Shown here one piece after another: positions 1 to 5,456 of a stretch of 8,694 nt of DNA; the stretch's first letter is position 1; each line of letters begins with the position of its first letter. This DNA comes from Flavobacteriales bacterium UBA6772 (GTDB lineage: Bacteria > Bacteroidota > Bacteroidia > Flavobacteriales > UBA7430): positions 1 to 8,694 of the forward strand of contig DKGK01000092.1 of NCBI GenBank assembly GCA_002453265.1, given 5' to 3'. The notes under the pieces are model-generated. The model saw only the letters and a list, made by a program, of their open reading frames with translations. It was not told the DNA's origin and searched no databases. Both the position numbers and the translations under genes were made by a program.

Positions 1-114
1 GAACGCTTTGTAAATAATGCTCCAGACCAAGTAATTGCAATTGAGCGTAAAAAACAATCCGATGCAGAAGCAAAAATAAAAACTATAGAAGAGCAGTTAG
101 CTGCAATTAAATAG
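1..114 (+). CDS. valS: Valine--tRNA ligase, C-terminal end (partial)
   Basis: Open from the left edge to TAG at 112-114, giving the last 37 residues of a protein that begins outside the window. The segment reads FVNNAPDQVIAIERKK followed by a charged, Ala/Glu/Lys-rich helix ending in QLAAIK. This is the typical end of valyl-tRNA synthetase: the C-terminal coiled-coil arm, where the NAP-x-x-V motif leads into the last helix that contacts the tRNA. ValRS is a cytosolic class I synthetase that charges tRNA-Val. A strong terminator follows 16 bases after the stop, so valS ends its transcription unit. Identification rests on a short tail; other proteins with coiled-coil ends are possible but less likely. 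Confidence 0.85.
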   Translation, partial: ERFVNNAPDQVIAIERKKQSDAEAKIKTIEEQLAAIK

Positions 115-130
115 TTATTAAATACTTTTC

Positions 131-163
131 AAAAGCCTCTTCAGAAATGGAGAGGCTTTTTTT
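131..163 (+). terminator. Rho-independent terminator of valS
   Basis: A perfect 10-bp stem (AAAAGCCTCT at 131-140 with AGAGGCTTTT at 151-160) has a 10-base loop. The T run begins within the 3' arm and continues to 163, seven T in all. It lies 16 bases after the valS stop. Confidence 0.9.
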
Positions 164-198
164 GATATATTTACAATTCTGATGTTTTTCAACTAAAC

Positions 199-553
199 AT
201 CAAAACTATATAATCATCAATTCCTTTTCTTGTACTACTCGGAATTCTTATGCTATTTACTTCGCATAAAAAGCACAGTAATGGTTGTTTAGATTCTAAT
301 GCAACCAATTCTAATGAGTTTGCAGAAATGGATAATAATTACTGTTGTTATATACAATGTAGTGGAATTATTTATTGGTGAATACTGTGGAAACAAAGTT
401 AAAGAGATCCTTGCAGCTGGTATTAATTATGAATCCTTACTATGGAGGTTTGGAGAATAGGTACATCCTAGTGCACAAGGAGATTTAGGAGCTTAAGATG
501 TATCTGGTAATTAAATATATATGACTTGGTGCACAGAAGTAAATTGTTATTAG
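199..553 (+). pseudogene. Possible decayed small secreted/lipoprotein gene
   Basis: No intact gene fills the 509 bases between the valS terminator and the lolA-like gene, but a coding-like trace is visible. One frame (phase of position 199) reads IKTI, a TAA at 211-213, then SSIPFLVLLGILMLFTSHKK. This is a hydrophobic stretch resembling a Bacteroidota lipoprotein signal (LxSCKK) with His at the lipobox Cys position and ATC where ATG might have stood. That frame closes at TGA 379-381. A second frame, open from about 311, continues with YCGNKVKEILAAGINYESLLWRFGE and, across TAG 458-460, TAA 494-496 and TAA 512-514, a still protein-like tail VHPSAQGDLGA / DVSGN / IYMTWCTEVNCY to TAG 551-553. I do not recognise the family. 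The reconstruction is inference, and chance in AT-rich DNA is the alternative. Confidence 0.3.
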
Positions 554-576
554 TAGCTTAGCAAAGCTCTACTAAT
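549..576. repeat. Hairpin-forming inverted repeat after the decayed gene
   Basis: ATTAGTAG (549-556) is perfectly complementary to CTACTAAT (569-576). Three inner pairs (CTT with AAG) can form if the two bases CT bulge out, leaving an AGCA loop. It overlaps the last stop of the pseudogene trace. No T run follows, so it is at best a weak or worn terminator, or a structure that protects an mRNA end. Confidence 0.4.
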
Positions 577-640
577 TTAAACATTTAACAATTAACCTTT
601 TTTAGTGAAAATAACAAGCCCACTTACACCAATAATTACG

Positions 641-648
641 TAATTTTG
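641..648 (+). promoter_or_regulatory. -7 promoter element (TAATTTTG) for the lolA-like gene
   Basis: TAATTTTG matches the Bacteroidota -7 consensus TAnnTTTG exactly and lies 24 bases before the ATG at 673. No TTTG-like -33 box sits at the usual 19-21 base spacing. The predicted leader is about 20 bases. AGGGT (650-654) and ACCCT (666-670) could pair across it just before the start codon. Confidence 0.55.
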
Positions 649-672
649 TAGGGTAACAAAAAAAGACCCTTA

Positions 673-1311
673 ATGAAGATATTCTTTTTCGTAATAAGTT
701 TATTCGCAGTACAAATATCTACGTTTGCACAAATTTCTAGCGATCCTGAAGCTAAAGTAATTTTAGATAAAGTTAGTGCAGCTACAGATGCTATGGAAGC
801 AATTCATATTGTTTTTGAATACCGCTTAACCAACAAAGCAGAAAACATTAATGACTCTAGTATGGGCGAACTAAGTCTCAAAAAAGATCAATATTTATTA
901 TCTTTTATGGGCTTAGAACAAATTAGCGATGGCGAAAATGTATGGACTATTTTAACGGATGAGGAGGAAATTCAAATTTCTGAAATGGATTTTGAAGATG
1001 AAAATGCAGTCACTCCATCCAATCTTTTAAAAATGTACGAAACTGGTTTTATATACCAATTATTAGCTAAAGTTGGAAACTTACAAACCATAGAATTAAT
1101 TCCAGAAATCCCAGGCGATGTTGATTATATAAAGATTGAATTACTGATCGATACAGCTGTAAATCAAATAAAAACACTTAAACAATTTGGTAAAAACGCA
1201 ACTGAATCAGAATACATTATTAATAATTTTAGCCCTTGTATTATTTCAGACAACACCTTTAAACTTGATGAAAAAGCATATTCCGACTTCGAAATAATTG
1301 ATTTGAGATAA
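673..1311 (+). CDS. lolA: LolA-family periplasmic lipoprotein carrier
   Basis: A 212-residue secreted protein of the LolA/LolB-like fold. In the family, LolA takes lipoproteins from the inner-membrane LolCDE complex across the periplasm to the outer membrane. A signal peptide is clear: MKIFFFVISLFAVQISTFA, with likely cleavage before Q20. Family marks follow in order: DPEAKVILDKVS, the first strands with the FEYRL segment, ISDGENVWTILTDEEEIQIS, the TPSNLLKMYETGF helix, strands with KIELLIDTAVNQIKTLKQF, and the end DFEIIDLR, which is characteristic of the Bacteroidota versions. Length is normal for the family. The start is set by the signal peptide and the -7 box upstream. Bacteroidota can carry more than one LolA-like protein, so this may be a paralogue rather than the main carrier. 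Ferritin follows after 66 bases with no terminator between, so read-through is possible. Confidence 0.85.
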   Translation: MKIFFFVISLFAVQISTFAQISSDPEAKVILDKVSAATDAMEAIHIVFEYRLTNKAENINDSSMGELSLKKDQYLLSFMGLEQISDGENVWTILTDEEEIQISEMDFEDENAVTPSNLLKMYETGFIYQLLAKVGNLQTIELIPEIPGDVDYIKIELLIDTAVNQIKTLKQFGKNATESEYIINNFSPCIISDNTFKLDEKAYSDFEIIDLR

Positions 1312-1377
1312 AGAAGTAAAAGGTTCAATTTAGAGCAACATTTATTTAGTAATAAACAACTACAAACACAACCGATT

Positions 1378-1899
1378 ATGATAAATAAAAAAATTGAGGT
1401 AGCCTTAAACATGCAAATAGCTGCCGAGGCAAATTCATCTAACTTATACTTAGCAATGGCTTCTTGGGCAGATACTCAAGGTTTCGAAGGAGTGTCTAAC
1501 TTTTTCTATGGTCAATCTGACGAAGAAAGACAACATATGCTTAAATTAGTTAAGTATGTAAACGAAAGAGGTGGAAGAGCTCATATTTGTGCTTTAGACG
1601 AGCCTTTAAAAATATTCGATTGCCTTACACATGTATTTCAAGATTTTTTAAACCACGAAGTAGAGGTTACTCGATTAATAAACGAGCTTGTACATACTTG
1701 TTTAGAAAATAGAGACTATACTACTCAAAACTTCTTACAATGGTACGTTTCGGAACAAATTGAAGAAGAAGCTCTTGCGAGAACCATTTTAGATAAGCTA
1801 AAACTAATTGGCAATGATAAAGCTGGTTTATACTTATTCGACAGAGATATAAATCAATTAACGGTAACAAGTGCAGCTTCACCAATTACAGGAGTTTAA
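1378..1899 (+). CDS. ftnA: Ferritin (FtnA type, non-haem)
   Basis: A 173-residue four-helix-bundle ferritin that oxidises Fe(II) and stores it as a mineral core in a 24-subunit cytosolic shell. The ferroxidase ligands fall at the same numbers as in E. coli FtnA: E17, Y24, E50 and H53 (in the EERQH motif), E94, Q127 and E130, with E126 also present. All are intact, so it should be active. No haem-binding bacterioferritin Met pattern is evident. The start MINKKIEVALNMQ is the usual one; an upstream A-rich leader without Shine-Dalgarno precedes it. I see no TAnnTTTG box in the 66-base gap after lolA, so the promoter is unclear and co-transcription with lolA is possible. The stop codon interlocks with that of the convergent DUF4177 gene (4-base overlap), and there is no terminator between them. 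Confidence 0.95.
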   Translation: MINKKIEVALNMQIAAEANSSNLYLAMASWADTQGFEGVSNFFYGQSDEERQHMLKLVKYVNERGGRAHICALDEPLKIFDCLTHVFQDFLNHEVEVTRLINELVHTCLENRDYTTQNFLQWYVSEQIEEEALARTILDKLKLIGNDKAGLYLFDRDINQLTVTSAASPITGV

Positions 1900-2102
1900 G
1901 AATTTAGGTCGGGGGCTGTTATAAAATCAAGTCCCCTACTAACACCTGTTTTAGTTCTTTTAAAAACCCACACATAAGCGTGTTGATCAACCGTAATTAG
2001 TTCCCAACCTTGATCCCCTAAACTATTTAATTCCGTTTCCTTATCTACTAAAGAGGTAAATATACCGTCTAGCTTAAGGACTATATACTCCCACTTTTCC
2101 AT
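1896..2102 (-). CDS. DUF4177 family small protein
   Basis: A 68-residue protein with the DUF4177 pattern: WEYIVLKL at residues 4-11, then LNSLGDQGWELITV at 25-38 (the L-N-x-x-G-x-x-G-W-E-L core), and VWVFKR at 44-49. The family is small and its biochemical role is not known. The predicted fold is a few beta strands with one helix, soluble, without signal peptide or membrane segment. It is the last gene of the minus-strand set SPFH, ribbon-helix-helix, DUF4177. The gap to the upstream gene is nine bases. An AAGGAG sequence overlapping the end of that gene lies about 12 bases before the ATG, a rather long spacing for a ribosome binding site. Its stop overlaps the ferritin stop on the other strand. 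Confidence 0.8.
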   Translation of the reverse strand: MEKWEYIVLKLDGIFTSLVDKETELNSLGDQGWELITVDQHAYVWVFKRTKTGVSRGLDFITAPDLNS

Positions 2103-2111
2103 AAATTCTAT

Positions 2112-2297
2112 TTACTCCTTAGTCGAATTCTTATCAAGTTTCTTTTTAGGCTTCAATCGTTTGGCATCTTTCAAACTTTTGTTCATCATCCACTCCAACT
2201 GTCCGTTTACAGAACGGAATTCATCGGCAGCCCATTTTTCAATTTGCTTAAAAGTTTCAGGATTAATCCTGAGAACGAATGATTTTTTATCGGCCAT
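2112..2297 (-). CDS. Arc-like ribbon-helix-helix protein
   Basis: A 61-residue protein with the shape of an Arc/MetJ-type ribbon-helix-helix domain. A beta strand (SFVLRI, residues 6-11) would insert in the DNA major groove of a dimer. A first helix follows (about 13-27), then a turn with SVNG (29-32) and a second helix (about 30-44). A strongly basic tail, rich in Lys (RLKPKKKLDK), ends it. The PETFKQIEKWAADEFRSVNGQLEW core is typical of Arc-family proteins in Bacteroidota. It starts two bases after the SPFH stop (TAA-AA-ATG), so translation is probably coupled. Likely role, by inference, is repressor of its own operon; the inverted repeat at 3157-3179 is a natural candidate target. It could instead be a small binding partner of the SPFH protein. 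Confidence 0.8.
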   Translation of the reverse strand: MADKKSFVLRINPETFKQIEKWAADEFRSVNGQLEWMMNKSLKDAKRLKPKKKLDKNSTKE

Positions 2298-2299
2298 TT

Positions 2300-3157
2300 T
2301 TAAGAATGTAAAGTACCTGAGTTAATTACAGGAGTAACTTCTTTGTCACCACATAAAACCACCAATAAATTACTTATCATTGTCGCCTTTTTATCCTCAT
2401 CAAAGTCAATAATTTTATCATCGGACAATCGTTGTAAAGCGTCTTCTACCATTCCTACAGCACCTTCTACAATCTTTTTTCGTGCAGCAACAATCGCTAC
2501 AGCTTGTTGACGCTTCAGCATAGAACTCGCAATTTCTGTAGCATAGGCTAAATAATCAATTCTAGCCTCCATTACTTCAATTCCAGCCATATTTAAAAGC
2601 TCGGTTAATTCAAATTCTAAAGCTTCATTTACTTCGTCCATTCCCGAACGAAGGGTAATTTCAGATTGAGCATCATCAAAACTATCGTAGGAATATGAAC
2701 CTGCAAGTTTACGAACGGCAGCATCAGTTTGAACTCTAACAAATTCATCGTATTTATCTACATCAAAAGCTGCTTTAAAAGTGTCATTAACTTTCCAAAC
2801 CAAAATAACATTTATCATAATTGGATTTCCAATTTTGTCGTTTACCTTAACACGTTCACTATCGAAATTACGGGCTCTCAAAGAAAATTTTTGCTTTGAA
2901 TAAAATGGATTTGCCCAAAAGAAACCATTGACTTTTACCGTTCGTTTATAAGCTCCAAAAAGAACTAAAACTTTAGAAATGTTCGGATTAACAATAAAGA
3001 ATCCTCTTGCAATAAAAATTATTAAAGGAATTAATACTAAAAATAGTGGATTTCCTTTTGTGAGGACAAAGCCACCAATCATCAATACTGTTAAAAATAG
3101 GGCAAATGCTAAATACACATAACCACTTACTGATTTTACTTTTTTTTCATTCTTCAT
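2300..3157 (-). CDS. SPFH/band-7 domain membrane protein
   Basis: A 285-residue membrane protein of the stomatin/prohibitin/flotillin/HflK superfamily, counted from ATG at 3157. Two hydrophobic segments sit at the N-terminus (about residues 13-33 and 38-55), split by a short KGNP loop. The SPFH domain begins at FIVNPNISKVLVLFGAYKRTVK and continues through the NPIMINVILVWKV and DKYDEFVRVQTDAAVR blocks. After it come the helical stretch KRQQAVAIVAARKKIVEGAV and a conserved tail LLVVLCGDKEVTPVINSGT. SPFH proteins form ring or scaffold assemblies that organise membranes or control membrane proteases; which one applies here is not shown. A GTG at 3178 would add seven residues, but that start lies inside a perfect inverted repeat, so I prefer the ATG. 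First gene of the three-gene minus-strand operon, divergent from slyD. Confidence 0.88.
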   Translation of the reverse strand: MKNEKKVKSVSGYVYLAFALFLTVLMIGGFVLTKGNPLFLVLIPLIIFIARGFFIVNPNISKVLVLFGAYKRTVKVNGFFWANPFYSKQKFSLRARNFDSERVKVNDKIGNPIMINVILVWKVNDTFKAAFDVDKYDEFVRVQTDAAVRKLAGSYSYDSFDDAQSEITLRSGMDEVNEALEFELTELLNMAGIEVMEARIDYLAYATEIASSMLKRQQAVAIVAARKKIVEGAVGMVEDALQRLSDDKIIDFDEDKKATMISNLLVVLCGDKEVTPVINSGTLHS

Positions 3158-3179
3158 GTGATATCTTTTTAATATCACA
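3157..3179. promoter_or_regulatory. Perfect 8-7-8 inverted repeat at the SPFH start (possible operator)
   Basis: TGTGATAT (3157-3164) and ATATCACA (3172-3179) are exact reverse complements around a 7-base centre. On the coding strand the repeat ends at the A of the SPFH ATG. A weak -7-like TAAATTTA lies just upstream on the minus strand (3188-3195) without a good -33 box. A protein bound here, or a hairpin in the leader RNA, could control the operon. Confidence 0.5.
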
Positions 3180-3240
3180 ATGACAAGTAAATTTATTGAA
3201 TTTCACAAATCAACATGATTGAAATTAACTACTAAAACAT

Positions 3241-3270
3241 TTTACAGTACATATAATATGTGTAGTTTTG
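3241..3270 (+). promoter_or_regulatory. slyD promoter (TTTA, 18 bases, TAGTTTTG)
   Basis: TAGTTTTG at 3263-3270 matches TAnnTTTG exactly. TTTA at 3241-3244 is a one-mismatch -33 box with an 18-base spacer. Transcription would begin near 3275, leaving a leader of only about 12 bases before ATG 3287. Confidence 0.65.
3249..3261. promoter_or_regulatory. 13-bp palindrome in the slyD promoter spacer
   Basis: ACATAT-A-ATATGT is a perfect palindrome around one central base. It fills most of the spacer between the -33 and -7 boxes, ending two bases before the -7 box, where a bound repressor would block polymerase. Being AT-rich and short, it may also be chance. Confidence 0.35.
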
Positions 3271-3286
3271 CAAAAAATTAAATTAG

Positions 3287-3790
3287 ATGAGTGAAGTAAA
3301 AAGTAAAGTAATAGCTCTTGACTACAAGTTGTTTAGAGACACATTAGAAGGAGAGATGATAGAAACTACTGAAGGAAAAGAGCCTTTAGTATTTATGTCG
3401 GGTGTACAACACATGATCCCAGAATTTGAAGCTCAAGTAATTGATATGATTGCTGGAGATACATTTTCTTTTGGAATAAAATCTGAGAACGCTTACGGTA
3501 AGAGAACTGAAGATGCAGTGATCGAATTACCTCAAGACATGTTCATGAAAGAAGGTAAATTAGCTGAAGAAGTTGCAGTTGACAATGTATTGCCATTACA
3601 AGACCAAAACGGTCAAATGGTTCCTGCAAAAGTTGTTTCTATAAACGAAGAAACAGTTACTATGGATGTAAATCATCCATTAGCAGACCAAGACTTACAC
3701 TTTACAGGTACTGTAGTGGAAGTTAGAGAAGCTACAAGCGAAGAACTTGAGCATGGTCACGTTCACGGAGCAGGCGGACACGATCACTAG
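3287..3790 (+). CDS. slyD: SlyD-like FKBP-type peptidyl-prolyl cis-trans isomerase
   Basis: A 167-residue cytosolic FKBP of the SlyD type, which speeds prolyl bond isomerisation and acts as a chaperone and metal-binding protein. The split FKBP domain is visible: VIALDYKLFRDTLEGEMIETT, then the PLVFMSGVQHMIPEFE active-site segment and ENAYGKR. The insert-in-flap chaperone domain follows (about residues 75-125), and the fold closes with MDVNHPLADQDLHFTGTVVEV. The tail is His-rich, with H156, H158, H160, H165 and H167 in HGHVHGAGGHDH, as expected for the nickel/zinc-binding end of SlyD; it is shorter than that of E. coli. No signal peptide. It forms a single-gene unit with promoter upstream and terminator 16 bases after the stop. 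Confidence 0.93.
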   Translation: MSEVKSKVIALDYKLFRDTLEGEMIETTEGKEPLVFMSGVQHMIPEFEAQVIDMIAGDTFSFGIKSENAYGKRTEDAVIELPQDMFMKEGKLAEEVAVDNVLPLQDQNGQMVPAKVVSINEETVTMDVNHPLADQDLHFTGTVVEVREATSEELEHGHVHGAGGHDH

Positions 3791-3806
3791 AATAAATCGA
3801 TTTTAC

Positions 3807-3843
3807 AAATCCCTTTTCGCTCTAGCGAGAAGGGATTTTTTTT
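3807..3843 (+). terminator. Rho-independent terminator of slyD
   Basis: A long stem pairs 3807-3820 with 3825-3838. It is perfect except one T-G wobble (3816 with 3829), with a TCTA tetraloop. The 3' arm runs into eight T (3836-3843). Confidence 0.93.
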
Positions 3844-3868
3844 GCTCCTAAAAGCAAGCGAATTAATA

Positions 3869-3876
3869 TATCTTTG
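3869..3876 (+). promoter_or_regulatory. -7 promoter element (TATCTTTG) of the helicase gene
   Basis: TATCTTTG fits TAnnTTTG exactly and ends only four bases before the ATG at 3881. In this phylum transcription begins a few bases after the box, so the first base of the mRNA would fall at or next to the start codon. A TTTG at 3841-3844 is 24 bases upstream, longer than the usual spacing. Confidence 0.6.
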
Positions 3877-3880
3877 CAGC

Positions 3881-5191
3881 ATGTCGCATACTACAAAAAC
3901 ACAAGAGGAAATACTAAGTAAATTAGGAATTCCACAATTAAATAAGATGCAAGAAGAAGCGCATCTAGCCATTTCTTCTAGCTCAGATATAGTCTTACTA
4001 TCTCCAACAGGAACTGGGAAAACATTGGCTTTCCTCCTACCTATATTAGCTAGCTTAGATCCAGAAATCGAAGAAGTACAAGCCTTAATTGTGGCTCCTT
4101 CCAGAGAACTTGCGATACAAATAGAACAAGTTTTAAGAGAAATGGGTTCTGGCTATAAAACATCGGTAGTTTATGGAGGACGACTGTTTTCAAAAGATAA
4201 AATAGACCTAAAGCACAGGCCTACTATTTTGGTTGGTACTCCGGGTAGAATTTCAGATCATATACAACGAGACAGTTTTAGAACTTCGTTTATTAAAACA
4301 CTTGTTTTAGATGAGTTTGATAAATCTTTAGAAGTAGGTTTCGAAAAAGAAATGACTTCTATTTGTACCTCATTACCTAAACTAGAAAAGAAGATTCTTA
4401 CCTCGGCTACACAAAAAGCACGTGTACCCAAGTTTGTGCATCTTAAAAACCCGGTTTATGTAAACTACCTTAAAGAGGTAGAATCTCAACTTGAAGTAAA
4501 AGCAATCATCTCCCCTTCGAAAGATAAAATGGAGACACTTGTTAATGCATTAGATCATTTAGGAAATCAACCTGGAATAATATTCTGTAATTTCAAAGAA
4601 TCCATTCAACGTGTAAGCGAGCACCTAACAGATAACAACATAAATCACGGTTGCTTTTTTGGAGGAATGGAACAAAAAGAAAGAGAACGTGCTTTAATAA
4701 AATTCCGTAATGGAACACATCAACTACTTATAGCAACCGATTTGGCAGCTAGAGGAATAGATGTACCCGAAATAAAATTTATTATACACTACCATTTACC
4801 TCTTAGAAAACAAGAGTTTACACATAGAAATGGTAGAACTGCTCGTATGAACAAAGGAGGTACTGCTTATGTACTCCATTGGGAACATGAAAAACTGCCA
4901 GAGTTTATCGACAATTTAAAAGTGGAGAAACTTACTGGAGAATTACCTCCCGAAACAACGCATAAAACAACGCTCTTTATTTCTGGAGGTCGAAAAGATA
5001 AAATCTCAAAAGGTGATATTGCTGGACTTTTCTGTAAACAAGGTGGACTAGCAGGTGATGAATTAGGGAATATAGAACTCAAACAAGACTGTGCTTTTGT
5101 TTCTGTTCCTACAGAGAAATACGAAGACCTTATTGAAAAACTGAACAATACCAAGCTTAAAAAACGAAAGATTAGAGTTACGAAGATATAG
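3881..5191 (+). CDS. DEAD-box RNA helicase with DbpA-type C-terminal domain
   Basis: A 436-residue ATP-dependent RNA helicase, probably acting on rRNA in ribosome assembly by analogy with DbpA. Motifs in order: Q-motif region LGIPQLNKMQ (15-24), Walker A PTGTGKT (42-48), Ia APSREL (72-77), Ib GTPGR (119-123), II DEFD (144-147), III SAT (175-177), IV IIFCNF (233-238), V TDLAARGID (286-294), VI HRNGRTAR (315-322). Residues from about 360 match the DbpA RNA-binding domain (ISGGRKDKISKGDIAGL, then GLAGDELGNIEL and FVSVP). Motif II has Phe in place of the usual Ala. A TTG at 3842 would add 13 residues, but it lies in the slyD terminator T run and upstream of the promoter, so ATG 3881 is chosen. 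No clear terminator follows. Confidence 0.93.
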   Translation: MSHTTKTQEEILSKLGIPQLNKMQEEAHLAISSSSDIVLLSPTGTGKTLAFLLPILASLDPEIEEVQALIVAPSRELAIQIEQVLREMGSGYKTSVVYGGRLFSKDKIDLKHRPTILVGTPGRISDHIQRDSFRTSFIKTLVLDEFDKSLEVGFEKEMTSICTSLPKLEKKILTSATQKARVPKFVHLKNPVYVNYLKEVESQLEVKAIISPSKDKMETLVNALDHLGNQPGIIFCNFKESIQRVSEHLTDNNINHGCFFGGMEQKERERALIKFRNGTHQLLIATDLAARGIDVPEIKFIIHYHLPLRKQEFTHRNGRTARMNKGGTAYVLHWEHEKLPEFIDNLKVEKLTGELPPETTHKTTLFISGGRKDKISKGDIAGLFCKQGGLAGDELGNIELKQDCAFVSVPTEKYEDLIEKLNNTKLKKRKIRVTKI

Positions 5192-5223
5192 GGAATAAGG
5201 TAGTAGTAAAAAAAACAGGAGTA

Positions 5224-5271
5224 ATGAGTGAAAAAAATGATAGGTTTGCTACAGATCCTCAAAGGAAATAA
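5224..5271 (+). CDS. Possible 15-residue ORF with Shine-Dalgarno (doubtful)
   Basis: ATG at 5224 is preceded by CAGGAGTA, a good Shine-Dalgarno at good spacing, which is rare in this window. It encodes MSEKNDRFATDPQRK and stops at TAA 5269-5271. I do not recognise the peptide. It lies 32 bases after the helicase stop and could be translated from the helicase mRNA, be a gene remnant cut by a stop, or be chance. The rest of the 265-base gap before DUF1573 holds repeats and the promoter described separately. Confidence 0.2.
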   Translation: MSEKNDRFATDPQRK

Positions 5272-5273
5272 TT

Positions 5274-5303
5274 AAACTATTTTAAAACTCAAAACTATTT
5301 TAA
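5274..5303. repeat. Tandem direct repeat, 12-bp unit at 18-bp period
   Basis: AAACTATTTTAA occurs at 5274-5285 and again at 5292-5303, separated by AACTCA. A near copy of the stretch ACTATTTTAAAACTCAAAA (5276-5294) recurs at 7231-7249 with one mismatch, before the GAPDH gene. AT-rich, so the meaning is uncertain. Confidence 0.35.
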
Positions 5304-5389
5304 TTGACTTTTAAAAACAAAGATAATTTTTACATTTTTTGCTACCGCTTAATCTTAACAGAGCCTTAACAATATAGAAAGCAGTATTG

Positions 5390-5420
5390 TTTGGTAGTTA
5401 AAAAGAAACTTATAGATTTG
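5390..5420 (+). promoter_or_regulatory. Consensus promoter of the DUF1573 gene (TTTG, 19 bases, TAGATTTG)
   Basis: TTTG at 5390-5393 and TAGATTTG at 5413-5420 match both Bacteroidota boxes exactly, with a 19-base spacer. This is the best promoter in the window. Transcription should begin near 5425, leaving an A-rich leader of about 32 bases without Shine-Dalgarno. An inverted repeat AACAATA (5368-5374) / TATTGTT (5385-5391) overlaps the -33 box. Confidence 0.85.
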
Positions 5421-5456
5421 TAATCGTTAAAAAGAAATAAACATAAAACCATAAAA

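Noticed and set aside
314..460. 48-codon frame starting MSLQKWIIITVV as an intact membrane peptide gene
   Set aside because: No promoter or ribosome binding site at its start, and the coding-like signal continues beyond its stop, so it fits better as part of a decayed gene.
1164..1412. 82-codon open frame on the minus strand across the lolA end and ferritin start
   Set aside because: It lies opposite two well-supported genes; its hydrophobic product reflects the AT-rich complement and matches no family I know.
3787..3972. 61-codon minus-strand frame across the slyD terminator and helicase start
   Set aside because: Runs through a terminator and a promoter and opposes the helicase Q-motif; a shadow frame.
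4867..5262. 131-codon open frame on the minus strand over the helicase end
   Set aside because: Antisense to the DbpA domain; Ser/Phe-rich product with no recognisable domain.
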